From Cellulomonas fimi (GTDB lineage Bacteria > Actinomycetota > Actinomycetes > Actinomycetales > Cellulomonadaceae): 35,774 nucleotides of DNA. A program made the position numbers and the translations under genes. The notes under the pieces were generated by a model that worked only from the letters and a program-made list of their open reading frames with translations, was not told the DNA's origin and did no database searches. Numbering within the stretch: the first letter of the stretch is position 1; the number at the start of each line of letters is the position of its first letter. Where the stretch lies: positions 1 through 35,774 of the forward strand of contig NZ_JAPESW010000036.1 of the NCBI RefSeq assembly GCF_028527925.1. Reading direction: 5' to 3'. Below, piece after piece: positions 30,046-35,774 of this stretch.

Positions 30046-32295
30046 ATGCCCGACTACGGCCACGAGCTCACCTTCGGCACCTTCATCACCCCGACGAACG
30101 TCGACCCGCAGGTCCCGGTCTCGCTCGCCGTGCTCACCGAGGAGGTCGGGCTCGACCTCGTGACCTTCCAGGACCACCCGTACCAGCCGCGGTTCCTCGA
30201 CACCTGGACGCTGCTCTCCTACGTCGCCGCCCGGACCTCGCGCGTGCACCTCGCGGGCAACGTCCTCAACCTGCCGCTGCGCCAGCCCGCCGTCCTCGCG
30301 CGCGCCGTCGCGTCGCTCGACCTGCTGTCCGGCGGGCGGGCCGAGCTCGGGCTCGGAGCCGGCGCGTTCTGGGACGCGATCGACGCGATGGGCGGCGGGC
30401 GGCTCACGCCCGGACAAGGGGTCGACGCGCTGTCCGAGGCGATCGACGTCATCCGCGGCCTGTGGGACACCTCGACGCGAGCTCCCCTGCGAGCGGGCGG
30501 GTCGTACCACTCCGTCGACGGCGCCAAGCGCGGGCCGGCGCCCGTGCATGACGCCGGCATCTGGCTCGGCGCCTACAAGCCGCGCATGCTGCGGCTCGTC
30601 GGCGAGAAGGCCGACGGGTGGCTGCCGTCCGAGGGGTACATGGCGCCCGGCGACCTGGCGCGGGGGAACGCCGCGATCGACTCGGCCGCCGCTGCGGCCG
30701 GGCGGGACCCGCGGGAGATCCGGCGGCTGCTCAACCTGACCCCCGGCTCCGGGTCGCTCACCGGCTCGCCGTCGGCGTGGGTCGACGCGCTCGTCGCGCT
30801 CGCGCTCGAGGACGGCGTCGCGACGTTCATCCTCGGCAGCGACGACCCGTCGGTGATCGAGACGTTCGGGACCGAGGTCGCGCCCGCCGTCCGGTCGGCG
30901 GTGGCCGCCGAGAGGGCGTCGGCCGGGACGGCGACCGGGCCCGTGCGATCCGCCGCCGCGCTCGCGAAGCGCGTCGACGGGATCGACTACGACGCGGTGC
31001 CCGCGGGCGTCGAGGTCGTCGAGCCGGGTGACCGCCGGTACGCCGAGGTCCGGTCGACCTACATGCGCCGCGGCGCGCCCGGTCTGGTGCTCCGACCGTC
31101 GACGACCGCCGAGGTCGCGTCCGCGCTGACCTACGCGCGGGGGCAGCGCGGGCCGCTCGCCGTACGGTCCGGCGGTCACGGCATCTCCGGGCGGTCGACC
31201 AACGACGGCGGCGTGGTGCTCGACCTCGAGCGGCTGTCGACGGTCGAGGTGCTCGACGAGTCGTCGCGCCGCGTCCGCGTCGGTGCGGGCGCCACCTGGG
31301 GGGCCGTCGCGTCCGCGATCGCGCGGCGCGGGTGGGCCATCTCGTCGGGCGACTACGGCGGTGTCGGCGTCGGCGGGCTCGCCACGACCGGCGGCATCGG
31401 GCTGCTCGGTCGGCTGCACGGACTGACGATCGACCACGTCCTCGCGTACGAGGTCGTGCTGGCCGACGGGTCGGTGCACGTCGCGTCGGCGTCGTCCGAG
31501 CCGGAGCTCTTCTGGGGACTGCGCGGCGCGGGCGGCAACCTCGGCGTCGTCACGGCCGTCGAGATCGAGGCGTCCGAGGTGCCCGACGTGGTGTTCGCGC
31601 AGATGGTCTTCGACGCGACCGACCCCGCCGCGCTCGTGTCCCGCTGGGGTGCGCTCGTGCAGGACGCGCCCCGCGAGCTCACGTCGTTCCTCCACCTGTC
31701 GGCGGGCGGCCGCGACCGCGGACCCATGGCGCAGGCCATGACGGTGTGGGCGTCGGCGGACACGTCGGCTGCCGTGGAGGTGCTCGAGCCGATGCTCGAC
31801 GTCGCACCCGTCCTCCAGCAGCGCGCCCAGGTCACGCCGTACGCCGGGATCATCGGGCCGGTGTCGAAGCACCACGACGGCGGCGCCCCGCCCGTGTCAC
31901 GCTCCGGCCTGCTCCCCCGCATGACGCCCGACGCCGGCGCCGCGCTCGGCGACCTGCTGCTCAGCGGCGAGGCATCGCTGCTCCAGCTCCGCGCCACCGG
32001 CGGGGCGGTGCACGACGTCGACGCGTCCGCGACCGCCTACGCGCACCGCACGCAGGAGTTCTCGGTGACATCGTTCGCCGGGCGCCTGGACCGGTCCGGC
32101 CTCGACGACGCGTGGGACCGCCTCGCGTACCCGCACATGGACGGCCTCTACCTGTCCTTCGAGACCGACCCGCGCCCCGAGCGCCTGCTCGACGCCTTCC
32201 CGCCCGCGACCCTCGACCGCCTCCGCGCCCTCAAGCGCACGTACGACCCGGACCACGTCTTCGACCAGAACTTCCCCATCGACCCCGCCGGCTGA
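30046..32295 (+). CDS. Fusion of luciferase-like monooxygenase and BBE-type FAD oxidoreductase
   Basis: A 749-residue two-enzyme protein. Residues 1-290 form an LLM-class flavin- or F420-dependent oxidoreductase (ELTFGTFITPTNVDPQ, DLVTFQDHPYQPRFLDTWTL, LAGNVLNLPLRQPAVLARAV, LLSGGRAELGLGAGAFWDAI). After a linker, residues from about 335 form a PCMH-type FAD domain (APGLVLRPSTTAEVASALTY, AVRSGGHGISGRSTNDGG with the FAD-linking His, LATTGGIGLLGRLHGLTIDH, LFWGLRGAGGNLGVVTAV). The short BBE tail is YDPDHVFDQNFPIDP. The Cys that gives the second flavin link in berberine-bridge enzymes is replaced in GDYGGVGVGG. ATG at 30046 follows a weak GAGGA. Substrates are unknown; the two active sites may act in sequence. 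Confidence 0.92.
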   Translation: MPDYGHELTFGTFITPTNVDPQVPVSLAVLTEEVGLDLVTFQDHPYQPRFLDTWTLLSYVAARTSRVHLAGNVLNLPLRQPAVLARAVASLDLLSGGRAELGLGAGAFWDAIDAMGGGRLTPGQGVDALSEAIDVIRGLWDTSTRAPLRAGGSYHSVDGAKRGPAPVHDAGIWLGAYKPRMLRLVGEKADGWLPSEGYMAPGDLARGNAAIDSAAAAAGRDPREIRRLLNLTPGSGSLTGSPSAWVDALVALALEDGVATFILGSDDPSVIETFGTEVAPAVRSAVAAERASAGTATGPVRSAAALAKRVDGIDYDAVPAGVEVVEPGDRRYAEVRSTYMRRGAPGLVLRPSTTAEVASALTYARGQRGPLAVRSGGHGISGRSTNDGGVVLDLERLSTVEVLDESSRRVRVGAGATWGAVASAIARRGWAISSGDYGGVGVGGLATTGGIGLLGRLHGLTIDHVLAYEVVLADGSVHVASASSEPELFWGLRGAGGNLGVVTAVEIEASEVPDVVFAQMVFDATDPAALVSRWGALVQDAPRELTSFLHLSAGGRDRGPMAQAMTVWASADTSAAVEVLEPMLDVAPVLQQRAQVTPYAGIIGPVSKHHDGGAPPVSRSGLLPRMTPDAGAALGDLLLSGEASLLQLRATGGAVHDVDASATAYAHRTQEFSVTSFAGRLDRSGLDDAWDRLAYPHMDGLYLSFETDPRPERLLDAFPPATLDRLRALKRTYDPDHVFDQNFPIDPAG

Positions 32296-32392
32296 CCCCA
32301 CCGCACGCCGTCGATCCCTTCGCACCGGACCAGGACACCCGGCCCCGCTCCGGCTGCCGACGCTCGCGTCCGGGCCGCCGCTCACGCCCGCA

Positions 32393-32448
32393 CGACCACA
32401 ACATGGCGCGCGGTCCGGGGGTCCGGAGCGCGCGCCATGTTGTGGTCG
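32393..32448. repeat. Long 19-bp inverted repeat between convergent genes
   Basis: CGACCACAACATGGCGCGC (32393-32411) and GCGCGCCATGTTGTGGTCG (32430-32448) are perfect inverted repeats with an 18-nt loop. Position suggests a bidirectional terminator for the oxidoreductase fusion and asd, but the outer arms are AT-containing and no T run follows. Confidence 0.85.
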
Positions 32449-32475
32449 ACGGCACGTGGCCGCCGGACGGACGGG

Positions 32476-34814
<2,339 letters not shown>

Positions 34815-35191
34815 GTGCCTGCTCCATCTGTCGCCGGCCTCCGTCTCTCTCAACGGCCCGCCGGGTTCCTTGTGGTTCGCCGGAGCGTAGGCACCCGCCC
34901 CGCCTCGCGGCAAACCCGTTCCACCCCTCGGCTCGCCACCCGGCCTCCCTCGTCCGCCGCGCGAGGCCGCCGATACCGACATGGGTGCCGTTCGCGCGCC
35001 TGGAGCGGCGTCCATGTCGGTATCGAAGATCCGGGCTGACGGGAGGTGAAGCGTTTGAGGGGGTGACGGGTCGGGGGAGGCGAGCGGCAGGCTTCCCGGC
35101 GACGCAGCAGGGGGCGCCGCGGACGGTCGCGCGCCACGGTCGACGCGGGGAGGCGGCGGCCGGCGCAGGGCGGCGTCGGAGAGGACCGGAC
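34815..35191. other. Divergent region between lysC and the CBM2 gene (377 bp, no gene)
   Basis: It contains the lysC leader, the palindrome at 34971-35025 and the upstream region of the CBM2 gene. I see no coding frame and no CelR-type palindrome. Confidence 0.6.
34971..35025. repeat. 14-bp inverted repeat with AT-containing arms between divergent genes
   Basis: CGATACCGACATGG (34971-34984) and CCATGTCGGTATCG (35012-35025) are perfect inverted repeats around a 27-bp centre that has its own GCCG/CGGC pairing. Both flanking genes start away from it, so it is not a terminator; an operator or a REP-like element is possible. Confidence 0.8.
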
Positions 35192-35774
35192 ATGTCCATC
35201 GCAGTCGTGCGCGGCCGGGGCCGGCTGGTGCTCGCCGCGCTCGTCGTCGTGCTCCTCGCGGTCGTCGGGACGCTCGTCGCGCAGGCGTCGCGCGCGTCCG
35301 GGGCGGTCGCCGCGTGCGCCGTCACCTGGACGAACAACACCTGGCCGGGCGGCTTCACGGCCGACGTCCGGCTGACGACCGGCACTCCCCTGACGTCGTG
35401 GACCGTCACGTGGACGTGGCCGGGCTCGCAGCAGGTGACGGGCGCCTGGAACGCGACCGTGACGTCCGAGGGGAACCGCGTCACCGCCCGCAACGCGGCG
35501 TGGAACGGGAACGTGCCCTCGGGCGGCACGACGTCCTTCGGCCTGCAGGGGTCGTGGTCGGGAGCGAACACCGCGCCGACGGACTTCGCCGTCAACGGCG
35601 TCCCGTGCGACGGGCGCCCGACGACCCCGCCGTCGCCCACGGTCACCCCGACGCCGACGGTCGAGCCGACCCCGACGGTCACGCCGACGCCCACGGTGGA
35701 GCCGACGCCGACCTCCACGGCGACCGTCGAGCCGACACCCACCCCCACGCCCACCCCGACGCCCACCGTCGAGC
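35192..35774 (+). CDS. Secreted CBM2 protein with Pro/Thr linker (5' part, runs off the window)
   Basis: The first 194 codons of a secreted protein. ATG at 35192 follows GGAGAGGA. A signal peptide (about 1-42: [32 protein letters not shown]) leads into an N-terminal family 2 carbohydrate-binding module from [20 protein letters not shown] to AVNGVPC, with terminal cysteines and several Trp residues suitable for cellulose or chitin binding ([40 protein letters not shown]). A linker of repeated [13 protein letters not shown] follows and reaches the window edge. In C. fimi CenA an N-terminal CBM2 and a similar Pro/Thr linker precede a GH6 catalytic domain, so a cellulase is likely, but the catalytic part is outside the window. 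Confidence 0.9.
   Translation, partial: MSIAVVRGRGRLVLAALVVVLLAVVGTLVAQASRASGAVAACAVTWTNNTWPGGFTADVRLTTGTPLTSWTVTWTWPGSQQVTGAWNATVTSEGNRVTARNAAWNGNVPSGGTTSFGLQGSWSGANTAPTDFAVNGVPCDGRPTTPPSPTVTPTPTVEPTPTVTPTPTVEPTPTSTATVEPTPTPTPTPTPTVE

Overview
The window is about 36 kb of very GC-rich DNA from a cellulolytic actinobacterium, most likely a Cellulomonas close to C. fimi. The evidence is a 1,090-residue GH48 cellobiohydrolase with three FnIII modules and a CBM2 (the C. fimi CbhB layout), a second secreted CBM2 protein at the right edge, a GlnR-type regulator, a WhiB protein, and frequent GTG starts and ATGA/GTGA gene overlaps.

Layout. (1) 1-4.6 kb, sugar use: the last codons of a sugar ABC permease, a beta-helix glycosidase gene whose 5' end and signal peptide appear lost, a GH42 beta-galactosidase, and the C-terminal remnant of a second GH42 gene. 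(2) 4.7-6.8 kb, minus strand: a multi-pass membrane protein, a membrane-anchored thioredoxin-like protein and a DUF4395 membrane protein. (3) 7.0-17.0 kb, housekeeping: glnR and nhaA, then a block (alpha/beta hydrolase, nth, RsiG-like helical protein, crp, DUF4177 protein, RidA, WhiB, PASTA-type class A PBP, metallophosphoesterase) that follows the gene order of M. tuberculosis Rv3670-Rv3683 with several genes missing. (4) 17.1-18.7 kb: tRNA-Pro(CGG) followed by two accessory genes, one acidic and unrecognised, one an apparent CHAP-like cysteine peptidase carrying an 'LQ..AGN.A' N-terminal motif seen in secretion and toxin cargo. (5) 18.8-22.0 kb: a coupled sensor kinase - LuxR regulator - DUF4097 operon. 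(6) 22.2-25.5 kb: cbhB with an imperfect CelR-type operator upstream. (7) 25.8-29.9 kb: a YtrA-type GntR regulator heading two ABC transporters, with a perfect palindromic operator before the regulator. (8) 30.0-32.3 kb: a natural fusion of a luciferase-like monooxygenase with a BBE-type FAD oxidase. (9) 32.5-34.8 kb: lysC-asd, with an internal start for the aspartokinase beta subunit. (10) 35.2 kb to the end: the 5' part of a secreted CBM2 protein with a Pro/Thr linker.

The most unusual pattern is repeated duplication of gene 3' ends together with their TGA stop codons. It is seen at the DUF4395 gene (31-bp unit), glnR (14-bp unit) and the DUF4097 gene (26-bp unit), with a related dispersed copy at nth. 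Other points of interest are three long intergenic palindromes with AT-containing arms, the orphan CHAP-like protein and its neighbour, and several promoters whose -10 box sits 6-8 nt before the start codon, suggesting leaderless mRNAs. All assignments come from reading the sequence and from recalled family knowledge; no database search was run.
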